Source: Chryseotalea sanaruensis (GTDB taxonomy: Bacteria > Bacteroidota > Bacteroidia > Cytophagales > Cyclobacteriaceae). From it: a stretch of 64,000 nucleotides of DNA. The stretch's first letter is position 1, and each line of letters begins with the position of its first letter. The stretch is taken from the NCBI RefSeq assembly GCF_003990915.1, contig NZ_BHXQ01000005.1:513810-577809 (forward strand), given 5' to 3'. A program made the position numbers and the translations under genes. Shown here piece by piece: positions 16,967 through 25,875 of this stretch. Under the pieces are notes generated by a model. That model made no database searches. It saw nothing but the letters and a program-made list of their open reading frames with translations, and was not told the DNA's origin.

Positions 16967-18772
16967 ATGGAAGTAAATAAAATCAGGAACATTGCGATTA
17001 TCGCACACGTTGACCACGGTAAAACTACCCTTGTTGACAAACTTCTCATGGCCGGTAAACTTTTTAAAGACCACGAGACCCCTGGCGAGCTAATCATGGA
17101 CAGCAATGACCTGGAACGCGAGCGTGGTATTACAATTTTGGCGAAAAACGTTTCTGTTCGCTATAAAGATTATAAAATCAATGTAATTGATACACCGGGT
17201 CACTCTGACTTTGGTGGTGAAGTAGAGCGCGTATTGAACATGGCCGATGGTTGCTTACTATTGGTTGATGCTTTCGAAGGTCCAATGCCTCAAACACGTT
17301 TCGTATTGCAAAAGGCGCTTCAGATGGGTTTAAAGCCCATTGTTGTTGTTAATAAGGTTGATAAGAAAAACTGTACACCTGACGAAGTACATGAGCAGGT
17401 TTTCGAATTAATGTTCTCTTTAGATGCTACAGAAGAACAGTTAAACTTCCCTACTTTCTATGGTTCTGCCAAGAATGGTTGGATGAGTACAGACTGGAGA
17501 AAACCTACAGAAGATATTTCTCCTCTTATCGAAGGTGTTATCGAACACATTCCTGCACCTAAAGTTGATGAAGGTCTAACACAGTTAATGATCACTTCGC
17601 TTGAGTACTCGGCCTACATTGGTCGTGTAGCCATCGGACGTGTACAACGCGGTAGCATTAAGGCTGGTCAACCGATTGCCTTGGTGAAACGCGATGGTAA
17701 AATTGTGAAAACACGCGTAAAAGAAGTTTACGTATTCGAAGGTTTTGGTAAAGAAAAAGTAGAGCAGGTATCTGCCGGTGAAATTTGTGCGTTGGTTGGT
17801 ATAGAAGGTTTTGAAATTGGTGATACGGTAACAGATGTTGAAAAACCTGAAGCTTTAAAAGCGATTTCTATTGATGAGCCTACTATGAGTATGCTCTTCA
17901 CCATTAACAACTCACCTTTCTATGCTAAAGAAGGTAAGTTTGTTACATCACGCCACATTCGTGAGCGTTTGGAAAAAGAATTAGAGAAAAACCTGGCGCT
18001 TCGCTTAGGCGATACAGGTTCAGCAGATAGTTTCATGGTATTCGGACGAGGTGTACTACACTTGTCTGTATTGATTGAAACCATGCGCAGAGAGGGTTAT
18101 GAATTACAGATCGGTCAGCCACAGGTTATCTTCCGTGAAATTGACGGTATGAAATGTGAGCCGGTTGAAGAATTAACTATCGACTTACCAGAAACAGTTG
18201 CAGGTAAGGCTATTGAAACAGTATCGCAGCGTAAAGGTGAAATGTTAAACATGGAACCAAAAGCGGATCGTATGATTTTAAAGTTCTTGATTCCTTCACG
18301 CGGTATCATGGGCTTGAGAAACTATTTGTTAAACGTAACAGCAGGTGAAGCGATTGTAACACACCGCTTTAAAGAATACCAACCTTACAAAGGTGAAATT
18401 CCTGGCCGTATCAATGGTTCATTAATTGTAATGGAACAAGGTGAGGCTATCGCATACAGCTTGCACAACCTACAGGATCGTGGTAAGTTCTTTATCAATG
18501 ATGGTGAAGAAGTTTACGAAGGTCAGGTGATTGGTGAACACAGCCGTGCGGGTGACTTGGTAATTAACGTTACCAAAACCAAGAAACTTACTAACATGCG
18601 TGCTTCTGGTTCGGATGAGAAGATGAAAATAGCTCCTCCTTTGAAGCACACATTGGAAGAAGCTTTGGAATATATTCAAGGTGACGAATACGTAGAGGTA
18701 ACACCTAAGTCAATCCGTATCCGTAAAATCTATTTAACTGAAAACGAGCGTAAGCGTTATAGCAAAGGTTAA
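16967..18772 (+). CDS. typA: Ribosome-associated GTPase TypA/BipA
   Basis: A 601-residue translational GTPase of full length. GTPase motifs are intact: AHVDHGKTTLVDKLL (G1), RGITI (G2), DTPGHSDFGGE (G3) and NKVDK (G4). Beta-barrel, EF-G III/V-like and the TypA-specific C-terminal domains follow, with SRGIMGLRNYLL and the C-terminal basic tail. It binds 70S ribosomes and helps 50S assembly and stress adaptation. It is monocistronic with a candidate promoter upstream and an inverted repeat downstream. Confidence 0.97.
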   Translation: MEVNKIRNIAIIAHVDHGKTTLVDKLLMAGKLFKDHETPGELIMDSNDLERERGITILAKNVSVRYKDYKINVIDTPGHSDFGGEVERVLNMADGCLLLVDAFEGPMPQTRFVLQKALQMGLKPIVVVNKVDKKNCTPDEVHEQVFELMFSLDATEEQLNFPTFYGSAKNGWMSTDWRKPTEDISPLIEGVIEHIPAPKVDEGLTQLMITSLEYSAYIGRVAIGRVQRGSIKAGQPIALVKRDGKIVKTRVKEVYVFEGFGKEKVEQVSAGEICALVGIEGFEIGDTVTDVEKPEALKAISIDEPTMSMLFTINNSPFYAKEGKFVTSRHIRERLEKELEKNLALRLGDTGSADSFMVFGRGVLHLSVLIETMRREGYELQIGQPQVIFREIDGMKCEPVEELTIDLPETVAGKAIETVSQRKGEMLNMEPKADRMILKFLIPSRGIMGLRNYLLNVTAGEAIVTHRFKEYQPYKGEIPGRINGSLIVMEQGEAIAYSLHNLQDRGKFFINDGEEVYEGQVIGEHSRAGDLVINVTKTKKLTNMRASGSDEKMKIAPPLKHTLEEALEYIQGDEYVEVTPKSIRIRKIYLTENERKRYSKG

Positions 18773-18815
18773 AACTGTAGGATACACTACAGATAAAGCC
18801 TGAATTAATTAACGG

Positions 18816-18894
18816 CACTTAGAATTTTCAGAGCCTTATCATTTTTCAGTTTACTGACTGTAGAATGATTTGAGAGCACTGAGGATTCTAAGTG
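18816..18894. terminator. Long-arm inverted repeat between convergent genes
   Basis: Arms 18816-18834 and 18876-18894 are complementary over about 19 bases with a few mismatches, including a perfect CACTTAGAAT/ATTCTAAGTG core, and a T-run follows on the plus strand. The smaller TCAGT/ACTGA lies within the loop. It probably stops typA transcription, and it reaches into the last codons of the deacetylase gene. Confidence 0.5.
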
Positions 18895-19676
18895 TTTTTA
18901 AATTCCCCTAATGTTAGAAAAGTAAACCCCTTCTCTTTACACCACGCAAGCCATTGGTCAAAAGAGTAAACCATAGCACGCCCTGTCTTTTTTCTGACAA
19001 AGCCGGGTAACCCAAAACGCGATTGATTCAGATCTGTGAATTCCCAGGGGTGGAAATATAAATTGAGGTAACGATCACTCCAGAGCACAATACAGCAAAA
19101 CCATTTATAAATCATTAAAGGTAAGTTGTGGAATGACAACCAAAATAAAGGAAACCGAAGTGTTGGAGTCGCAGAAGCAGGAATCTCTAATAAACCATTG
19201 TGCATAAAAGCAGTACGCGGTTTAAAATAATTATTGTAGCGTCCTGGTAGATAAACCGGATTCAGGGATGAGTCATATCGATAGCCTGCAGCCACAATGG
19301 CGGCATCGCTTACAGGTTTCATGCGCGCCATTCTGAACCCGGAAATAGTTTGCCCGGAAATTTTCTCAAGCTCTTTTTTAGAGGAGACTAAATGCTCTTC
19401 CTTGAAATCTGAATGATAAAATCCGTGTGAAGCCAGCTCATGTCCTTCTTTATTAATTCTGTCGATGATTTCTGGAGCATTAGATGCAAATACAACTGTG
19501 CTGAAAAAGGTAGCATGTATTTGGTGCTTTTTTAATAAATCCAGGATAACGTGGCAGCCAACCCTGGAAATACTGATTTGATCGGAGAAAGGAATTGATT
19601 TTCCATACTCAAGGGGCATATCAAACTCTTCAATATCAAAGGAGAGAAAAACAGTCTTACCTTGTCTTGGTTTCAT
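18888..19676 (-). CDS. Polysaccharide deacetylase family protein
   Basis: A 262-residue NodB-type deacetylase. FLSFDIEEFD near the N-terminus supplies the catalytic and metal-binding aspartates, and HELASHGFYHSDF supplies the metal-binding histidines; a late HPWEF histidine completes the site. It would remove acetyl groups from an N-acetylated glycan. No signal peptide is visible with the start at 19676, so it may act in the cytoplasm on a lipid-linked glycan. The gene overlaps the GT2 gene by 20 bases, showing it is the last gene of that operon. A start at 19712 would lengthen the overlap. Confidence 0.85.
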   Translation of the reverse strand: MKPRQGKTVFLSFDIEEFDMPLEYGKSIPFSDQISISRVGCHVILDLLKKHQIHATFFSTVVFASNAPEIIDRINKEGHELASHGFYHSDFKEEHLVSSKKELEKISGQTISGFRMARMKPVSDAAIVAAGYRYDSSLNPVYLPGRYNNYFKPRTAFMHNGLLEIPASATPTLRFPLFWLSFHNLPLMIYKWFCCIVLWSDRYLNLYFHPWEFTDLNQSRFGLPGFVRKKTGRAMVYSFDQWLAWCKEKGFTFLTLGEFKNT

Positions 19677-20619
19677 TAACAGTATTGCGAAGGTTAGGAT
19701 GGTTCGATTCACGAATCAGGTAGAGTGGACGTTGCTTTACTTGTAATACCAATTTTCCGAGATATAACCCAATAATACCTAACATCAGAAGTTGCAATCC
19801 ACCAAAGAAGATTATCGTCATAATAAGTGAGGTCCATCCATTTACTGCATTGCCTGTGAAATAACTAATAAGTGCGTAAGGCAAATAGGAAAGTGAAATG
19901 ATAAAAAAAGCAATACCAAGATAAGCTGTAAGTAACAAAGGTTTTGTGCTGAATGAAGTAATTCCTCTGTAAGCAAATGAGATCATCTTGCCGAGACTGT
20001 ATTTGCTTTCTCCAGCATGGCGCATCCCCGGAGAGTATTCGATAGAAGTTTGTCTGAAGCCCATCCATTTTACTAAACCGCGAATAAACAGATCTGTTTC
20101 ACCAAATCGGTTAATAGCATCAACGGCTCTTCGATCCATCAATCTGAAATCTGCTGTGCCCTTCTCTAATTCAAGGTCAGAAAGAACTCTCATTAGCGAA
20201 TAAAAAAAGGAAGAGCTTTTTCTCTTAAAGGAGGATGTGTTTTTATCATCCTTCCGGATAGTATAAACAATGTCGAATCCATTTTGCCACTTCTCAATTA
20301 ACGTGGGAATTAATCCAGGAGGGTGCTGCAAATCAGCATCCATTGAAATAACGCAATCACCCTGAGCCATGTCTATCCCTGCCTTAAGTGCAAACTGATG
20401 GCCAAAATTTCTTGACAACTCTATGTAAAAAACGTCTGGATCGGCCTTAGCTATTCTTTGAATTTCAGAGAGTGATTGGTCGTTACTGCCATCATCCACA
20501 AAAATAATCTCATAGTTGAATCGTGCATTTATCAGAATATCATGAATGCGATTATAAAGTGGTTGAATATTCCTCCCCTCATTATATACAGGTATTACAA
20601 TTGAAATTCTTCGAGTCAT
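19657..20619 (-). CDS. Family 2 glycosyltransferase (DPM1/GtrB/ArnC-like)
   Basis: A 320-residue membrane-bound GT2 enzyme: N-terminal GT-A domain with SIVIPVYNEGRNI, VDDGSNDQS and the DxD-type DADLQHPPGL, then two C-terminal transmembrane helices (about 230-255 and 265-290). Such enzymes transfer a sugar from a nucleotide to a polyprenyl phosphate. The product could feed the GT87 membrane glycosyltransferase encoded 7 bases upstream. It overlaps the downstream deacetylase gene, so the three act together, most likely in surface glycan or glycolipid synthesis. Confidence 0.9.
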   Translation of the reverse strand: MTRRISIVIPVYNEGRNIQPLYNRIHDILINARFNYEIIFVDDGSNDQSLSEIQRIAKADPDVFYIELSRNFGHQFALKAGIDMAQGDCVISMDADLQHPPGLIPTLIEKWQNGFDIVYTIRKDDKNTSSFKRKSSSFFYSLMRVLSDLELEKGTADFRLMDRRAVDAINRFGETDLFIRGLVKWMGFRQTSIEYSPGMRHAGESKYSLGKMISFAYRGITSFSTKPLLLTAYLGIAFFIISLSYLPYALISYFTGNAVNGWTSLIMTIIFFGGLQLLMLGIIGLYLGKLVLQVKQRPLYLIRESNHPNLRNTVNETKTR

Positions 20620-20626
20620 TTTTTAA

Positions 20627-21787
20627 TTATTGATGACTTGTATTAGATAACGGGCTGTTTTCTTTAAAAGTAATTAGTTCCCACATTAGATATAACCAAA
20701 CCAATATACAGGGTAGGGCTTTGAGTGCATATTGTAGAACAAAATCTCTTGCATATCTGGGAAACAAATCTGTGGGAGATAAACTCGTTAAAATAAATGT
20801 AAAAATAAAAAGACTCAGTACAATACTGTTAATTGGTTTTTTATGCAGTAGAAACCAAATGCATGCACCCGTAAATGCAATTATATAGGTTGAAGATTCT
20901 GTTCCTGTGCTAAATAAACAGACAAACAACATTACAGAGCTTAATAACAGTAATTGAAAATTTTGATTGGTGAATTGTTTGATCTTAAGGTAGGGTATTG
21001 CGAATAAACTTAGTCCCGGAATAAGAAAATACAAGGTGGGAATATCGAGAAAACCGGTAACTCTTCTTACAAACCCCATTATTGAAATATCTTGCCTTAA
21101 AGAGTAAATATTTAATTCATTTTTGGTAGTAAGTGAATTAAACCAGTCTTGATAAGATTGAATGATAAAGTCGGGACTTGCTAAAAACATTGGGGCTATT
21201 AAGCAAATCAATGCCCAAAAGACAGAAGATAACAAAAGCCTGCTTTTGTTTTTTGAGAAGAAGAAAAAAGCAAATCCTACTACGCTGTATAGCTTAATAA
21301 ATGTGCCAGCCATAATTACTAAAGCGGCCCAGAATTCCTTCCCCTGGCTTATCCACACGTAGGCTAAAATAATGGTGGCTGCTATAACTGGATTAAACTG
21401 CGTATTTACATAGGATGTAAAAAGTTCGTTAGATATCAAAAGCAGCAAAATTACTTGTTGTGATTCCTTTAATGGAAGTTGTCTGATTGCGTAGTATAAA
21501 GTCAACCCTGTGAATGAGATCCATAAGATTACGCCTATAAGATCAGGCAGCATGGCAAAAGGAGCTATAATTATACTAAAGAAGGGGCCATAATGGTTAG
21601 AATCAAAATATAGGTTGGGGTATTCTAAATAGAGATTTTGCTCCGCCAGCGTATTCCAAAAAACATTCTTAAAGATTAAATAATTATTGTAGCCACCTCT
21701 TAAATGCTGTTTAACACCAGCGATAAAGGCAAGACAAAGCCATATAACTAATATTGATCTTGGCTTTCCTATTATTGATTTGAGCAT
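20627..21787 (-). CDS. GT87-like (DUF2029) membrane glycosyltransferase
   Basis: A 386-residue polytopic protein with about nine to ten membrane helices. The early loop carries YLEYPNLYFDSNHYGPFFSI, in the place where polyprenyl-phosphate-sugar-dependent (GT-C) enzymes have their acidic catalytic residues. Relatives in the GT87/DUF2029 family are mannosyl- or arabinosyltransferases. It is the first gene of the three-gene operon with the GT2 enzyme and the deacetylase. Donor and acceptor sugars are unknown. Confidence 0.75.
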   Translation of the reverse strand: MLKSIIGKPRSILVIWLCLAFIAGVKQHLRGGYNNYLIFKNVFWNTLAEQNLYLEYPNLYFDSNHYGPFFSIIIAPFAMLPDLIGVILWISFTGLTLYYAIRQLPLKESQQVILLLLISNELFTSYVNTQFNPVIAATIILAYVWISQGKEFWAALVIMAGTFIKLYSVVGFAFFFFSKNKSRLLLSSVFWALICLIAPMFLASPDFIIQSYQDWFNSLTTKNELNIYSLRQDISIMGFVRRVTGFLDIPTLYFLIPGLSLFAIPYLKIKQFTNQNFQLLLLSSVMLFVCLFSTGTESSTYIIAFTGACIWFLLHKKPINSIVLSLFIFTFILTSLSPTDLFPRYARDFVLQYALKALPCILVWLYLMWELITFKENSPLSNTSHQ

Positions 21788-21972
21788 AAGTAACCGAAAA
21801 ATACTAAATAACCTTATGAGGCTGAAATTTTGTGTTTTCTCACTTCAATTAAAGGTTGAAAGTTATAAGAGTCTGATCGATTTAAACTAAGGATTAACTA
21901 GTTTAGTGTACTATTATTAATATTGAGTTAAACTATGTTAAGATAGTTTACAGCACATTCTCATTTTTAAGC

Positions 21973-22362
21973 ATGGAGCGCATTAGAGTAATCAATATAC
22001 AAGGCCATTCCATTATTGTGGTGGATTATGCTGGCTGCAAAGAAGATGAAATGTTAGCCCTGGCCGCCTTGGCGAAAGAGGCTGTTAAAGCTGATGGTAC
22101 TCTAAAGCTGGTGATTTCGCGCTACAGTAATATGTATATCACGCCACGCTTTGTTCGTTTTTTTGAAAATGAAACCAACGAAGTAAAACCATTTTTAAAA
22201 AAGAATGCACTTATCGGTTTAAATGAACCCAAGAAAATAATAGTAAAAGCATTTAACTTCTTCATGGGCACCGATTTCAGGGCTTTCGATAGTGAAAAAG
22301 AGGCTCTTGAGTTTTTGGTCGATGCACCGATTGAGGAGGAGGCTAAAAGTATCTTTGATTAA
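21973..22362 (+). CDS. STAS/SpoIIAA-like small protein
   Basis: A 129-residue cytoplasmic protein with an alternating beta-alpha pattern: IIVVDYAGCKEDEMLALAAL, then TLKLVISRYSNMYITPRF, then a helical C-terminus. This matches stand-alone SpoIIAA/STAS-like proteins of Bacteroidota whose role is not established. The phosphorylatable serine of anti-anti-sigma factors is not obvious. It is monocistronic, 133 bases before guaA, with divergent glycosyltransferase genes behind it. Confidence 0.6.
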   Translation: MERIRVINIQGHSIIVVDYAGCKEDEMLALAALAKEAVKADGTLKLVISRYSNMYITPRFVRFFENETNEVKPFLKKNALIGLNEPKKIIVKAFNFFMGTDFRAFDSEKEALEFLVDAPIEEEAKSIFD

Positions 22363-22463
22363 TAACAAGATCGATGCATTGATCATAGTCACTACAGAAT
22401 ACCTTGCTTGAGGTTTCTCGGTTAAGCTCGAAAATAACCCTTTCTTTTGCCTAAAATTTCGGA

Positions 22464-22492
22464 TTGCGCTCCGGAAATACTGCTTATTTTTG
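22464..22492 (+). promoter_or_regulatory. Promoter of guaA, predicting a leaderless mRNA
   Basis: TTG (22464-22466), an 18-base spacer and TATTTTTG (22485-22492) fit the Bacteroidota promoter consensus. The guaA ATG is at 22496, four bases after the -7 element, so transcription should start at or within a base or two of the A of the start codon. Confidence 0.7.
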
Positions 22493-22495
22493 CGG

Positions 22496-24025
22496 ATGGC
22501 ACAACAGATTCTCATTCTTGATTTTGGTTCACAATACACCCAGCTGATTGCCCGCAGGGTTCGCGAGCTTAATGTTTATTGTGAAATCCACCCATTTAAT
22601 AAGGTTCCAGCCTTAACTCCTGATATTAAAGGTGTTATTTTGTCTGGCAGCCCCTGCTCAGTACGTCAGGAGAATGCGCCAACAGTTGATCTCAGCCTTT
22701 TCAGGGGCAAAGTACCCGTTCTAGGTGTTTGTTACGGTGCCCAACTGATGGCTCAGCAATTGGGTGGCAGCGTTACCCCTTCTAAAATCAGAGAATATGG
22801 TCGCGCTAAACTGAGCACTGTTGATCATCATAATGATTTATTAAAAGAAATCTCTCTTGATAGCCAGGTGTGGATGTCGCATGGCGACACAATAGAAGCA
22901 GTGCCTGATAATTTTGAGCTAATCGCCAGCACCTCATCTGTACGGGTAGCGGCTTTTCAGATAAAAAATGAAAAAACTTTCGGTATACAATTCCACCCTG
23001 AAGTAACACACTCAACCGAAGGCAAAAACTTACTAAGAAATTTCGTTGTTCATATCTGCAATAGTGCACAAGATTGGACACCAGATCAATTTATTGAAAC
23101 TACCATAACTGATTTAAAACAAAAGTTGGGTAATGATCAGGTAGTAATGGCTCTCTCGGGCGGTGTAGACTCTACAGTTGCAGCTATTTTAGTGCATAAA
23201 GCAATTGGAAAAAATCTGCATTGCATTTTTGTGGATAATGGTTTGCTACGTAAAGATGAATTTACGCAGGTATTGGAATCATATAAAGGCATGGGGCTTA
23301 ACATAAAAGGTGTTGATGCTAAAGATAAATTTTATACTGCCCTGAATGGCCTTACAGAGCCTGAGAGCAAACGCAAGGCTATCGGTAAAACCTTTATCGA
23401 TGTATTTGATGAGGAATCTCATCAGATTAAAGATGTAAAATGGTTGGGACAAGGCACTATCTATCCTGATGTGATTGAATCTGCACCGGTAATGGGGCCA
23501 TCACAAACGATTAAGTCACACCACAATGTGGGTGGCTTACCTGAAAAGATGAAACTTAAAATCGTTGAGCCACTGAATACTTTGTTTAAAGATGAAGTGC
23601 GACTTGTGGGTAAAACGTTAGGTATTGATCCAACTATTTTAGGGAGACATCCTTTCCCAGGACCAGGTTTGGGCATTCGTATATTAGGAGATATCAACGC
23701 GGAAAAAGTAAGTGTATTACAGGAAGTAGATGCTATCTTTATTGGCGGCTTGCGCAAACATGGTCTGTACGATAAAGTTTGGCAAGCTGGTGCAATGTTG
23801 CTGCCAATACAATCTGTAGGTGTAATGGGCGATGAAAGAACGTATGAACGTGTGGTGGCTTTACGCGCAGTGAGTTCCATTGACGGTATGACTGCCGATT
23901 GGGTTCATTTGCCTTACGAGTTCCTCGCAGAGATATCAAATGAAATTATTAATAAAGTAAAAGGGGTGAATCGTGTAGTATATGACATTAGCTCAAAACC
24001 ACCGGCTACTATAGAGTGGGAATAA
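22496..24025 (+). CDS. guaA: GMP synthase (glutamine-hydrolysing)
   Basis: A 509-residue enzyme converting XMP to GMP with glutamine and ATP, in the cytoplasm. The class I amidotransferase domain (about 1-190) holds the nucleophile in [15 protein letters not shown] and the His-Glu pair in FHPEV. The ATP pyrophosphatase domain has the P-loop LSGGVDST. The dimerisation domain ends with the family sequence KPPATIEWE. It is full length. ATG at 22496 matches relatives ([11 protein letters not shown]), and the upstream in-frame TTG lies within the promoter. Confidence 0.97.
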   Translation: MAQQILILDFGSQYTQLIARRVRELNVYCEIHPFNKVPALTPDIKGVILSGSPCSVRQENAPTVDLSLFRGKVPVLGVCYGAQLMAQQLGGSVTPSKIREYGRAKLSTVDHHNDLLKEISLDSQVWMSHGDTIEAVPDNFELIASTSSVRVAAFQIKNEKTFGIQFHPEVTHSTEGKNLLRNFVVHICNSAQDWTPDQFIETTITDLKQKLGNDQVVMALSGGVDSTVAAILVHKAIGKNLHCIFVDNGLLRKDEFTQVLESYKGMGLNIKGVDAKDKFYTALNGLTEPESKRKAIGKTFIDVFDEESHQIKDVKWLGQGTIYPDVIESAPVMGPSQTIKSHHNVGGLPEKMKLKIVEPLNTLFKDEVRLVGKTLGIDPTILGRHPFPGPGLGIRILGDINAEKVSVLQEVDAIFIGGLRKHGLYDKVWQAGAMLLPIQSVGVMGDERTYERVVALRAVSSIDGMTADWVHLPYEFLAEISNEIINKVKGVNRVVYDISSKPPATIEWE

Positions 24026-24027
24026 AT

Positions 24028-24140
24028 CAATTGACAATGGATAATTAACAATGTACAATTGCTTATGACGAAAAGAGATTTGAGACTTTCAATTTTAGTG
24101 CTTTTTATAATTGTCAATTGTCAACTGTCAATTGACAATT
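24028..24140. repeat. Opposed heptamer repeats flanking a start codon
   Basis: Upstream of the ATG at 24065 are copies of CAATTGACAATG and relatives (24028-24061). Inside the gene are ATTGTCAATTGTCAA and related units in the opposite sense (24109-24140). The two tracts can base-pair across the first 40 bases of the gene. The second tract encodes the hydrophobic part of the signal peptide (IVNCQLSIDN). Confidence 0.6.
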
Positions 24141-25831
24141 CTGCATTTGCACAAGTGCAAGTGAACTACGAGCAAGACTATAAAAATGCCAAGCTCCTTT
24201 TTCAGGAAGGCAAGTACAATCTGGCTATGGAAAACTTCAAAAAAGTTATTCCCTACGACAAGGCCAACGATTATTCACAGTATGCATCATTTTATTATGC
24301 AGTAGCCGCTTTCAAACAACGATACTACAGTGTATCAAAAGATATGCTGAATCAGATAAAAATGTTGTATCCCAATTGGGAGAAAACAGAAGAGGTTAAT
24401 TATTGGCTTGCACTAAACCTGCTTGAAACAGGTGACATTTTTCAAGGTGTAAAAATAATTAATGCATTAAAAGATAAAAAACTTCAGACTGAAGCAAATC
24501 GCGCCAAAGAAAATTATATCAACAAAATCACCGATGCAGAAACACTTAGGATGCTCGCGGAAGAACATCCCAAAGATCAGGTAATTGCTACATCGTTAGC
24601 ATCAGTCTTATCTAAAAATATTGCCTCGTTAGCTGATCGCGAGGAACTTGAAAAGTTAATAGATGATTTTAACCTTGACCGTAATGCTTTTATTACAGAG
24701 GCGCCAAAATCATTCTTTAAAGATATCTACTCAGTGGCGCTTGTTTTTCCTTTTGTGGTTAACAGACTTGATCCAAGTCCTGCCAAAAAGCCAAATCAGT
24801 TTGTGCTGGATATGTATCAGGGTATTCTACTAGCGAAAGACACATTAGAAAAACAAGGAATAAAAATCAGCTTACGAGCATACGATACAGAACGCAGTCA
24901 GGAGAAATTGAAATTTATTTTGGAGAAAGATGAATTAAAAAATGCTGATTTAGTAATTGGGCCACTCTTGCGTGAAGACAATGCATTGATGCAGGAATTT
25001 TCAGCAACCAATAAAGTCAATACCTTTAATCCTTTGTCGAATGACTTCGATATGGTGAAGGGCAATCCCTTTGGATTTCTCTTTCAACCTTCTTACGAAG
25101 TGATAGGGCATAAAGCAGCAAAGTATTTAAGTACTGATGTAGAGCGCAGTAAAAAGAAGTGCCTGGTTTTTTACGGCTCCAATATGCGGGACTCAGTCTT
25201 GGCGTGGAACTTTATTGCGAAAGCTGAAGAAGCTGGTATTAAGATAATCTTAAAACAGGAAGTGTATAAAGAAGAATCAAACAAAATTACTGATGTACTC
25301 GCCACAGCTACAGAGTTTGACGAATGGAAAGCGCCCTCGCAATTTACTATTCCAAAAGATAGTATAGGAGCAATTTTTGTCGCTTCAGATGATCCTGTTA
25401 TTTATACTAAAGTAGTGAGTGCTGTTGAAACGCGTAAAGACAATACTTTGATTATTGGAAGTGAAGTGTGGTTGGAAAATGGCTCCATAGCTTTGGCTAA
25501 ATTTCAACGTATGAATATTGTTTTGCACGCACCAAACTATGTTTCGGCAAACAGTAAAGAATACGCTGACTTTAACCGTCAGTTTATCAAACGATTTGGT
25601 CGTACGCCATCAAGCCTTTCGCTTAACTACGCAAGAACTGGTTACGAAATGATGCTTATTCTCGGTCGCGGCCTTCATAAATATGGTGTTTACTTGCAGG
25701 ATGGATTTAATAAGGAAGTACAAGAACCTTATATGATGACAGGCTTTGATTTCCGTTTCAGTAACTTTAATCAAACAGTTCCGTTTGTTAAATTTCAATA
25801 CGGATCACTCGAAGTAATTGCTACATATTAA
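24065..25831 (+). CDS. Secreted TPR plus periplasmic-binding-fold protein
   Basis: A 588-residue protein with a signal peptide (ending NSAFAQ), a tetratricopeptide-like region (about 30-180, with FQEGKYNLAMENFKKVIPYD) and a type 1 periplasmic-binding fold (about 220-588, with VALVFPFVVNR and LVIGPLLREDN). The layout recalls LpoA/YraM-type or LivK-like lipoproteins. There is no lipobox cysteine, so it is probably soluble in the periplasm. The ligand is unknown; a regulator of cell-wall enzymes is one possibility. The ATG at 24065 is preferred to an in-frame TTG two codons upstream. Confidence 0.75.
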   Translation: MTKRDLRLSILVLFIIVNCQLSIDNSAFAQVQVNYEQDYKNAKLLFQEGKYNLAMENFKKVIPYDKANDYSQYASFYYAVAAFKQRYYSVSKDMLNQIKMLYPNWEKTEEVNYWLALNLLETGDIFQGVKIINALKDKKLQTEANRAKENYINKITDAETLRMLAEEHPKDQVIATSLASVLSKNIASLADREELEKLIDDFNLDRNAFITEAPKSFFKDIYSVALVFPFVVNRLDPSPAKKPNQFVLDMYQGILLAKDTLEKQGIKISLRAYDTERSQEKLKFILEKDELKNADLVIGPLLREDNALMQEFSATNKVNTFNPLSNDFDMVKGNPFGFLFQPSYEVIGHKAAKYLSTDVERSKKKCLVFYGSNMRDSVLAWNFIAKAEEAGIKIILKQEVYKEESNKITDVLATATEFDEWKAPSQFTIPKDSIGAIFVASDDPVIYTKVVSAVETRKDNTLIIGSEVWLENGSIALAKFQRMNIVLHAPNYVSANSKEYADFNRQFIKRFGRTPSSLSLNYARTGYEMMLILGRGLHKYGVYLQDGFNKEVQEPYMMTGFDFRFSNFNQTVPFVKFQYGSLEVIATY

Positions 25832-25875
25832 TTGAGTATTCACAGGAAGTAAGCGTTACCTTTTTTTTAAGCAGC

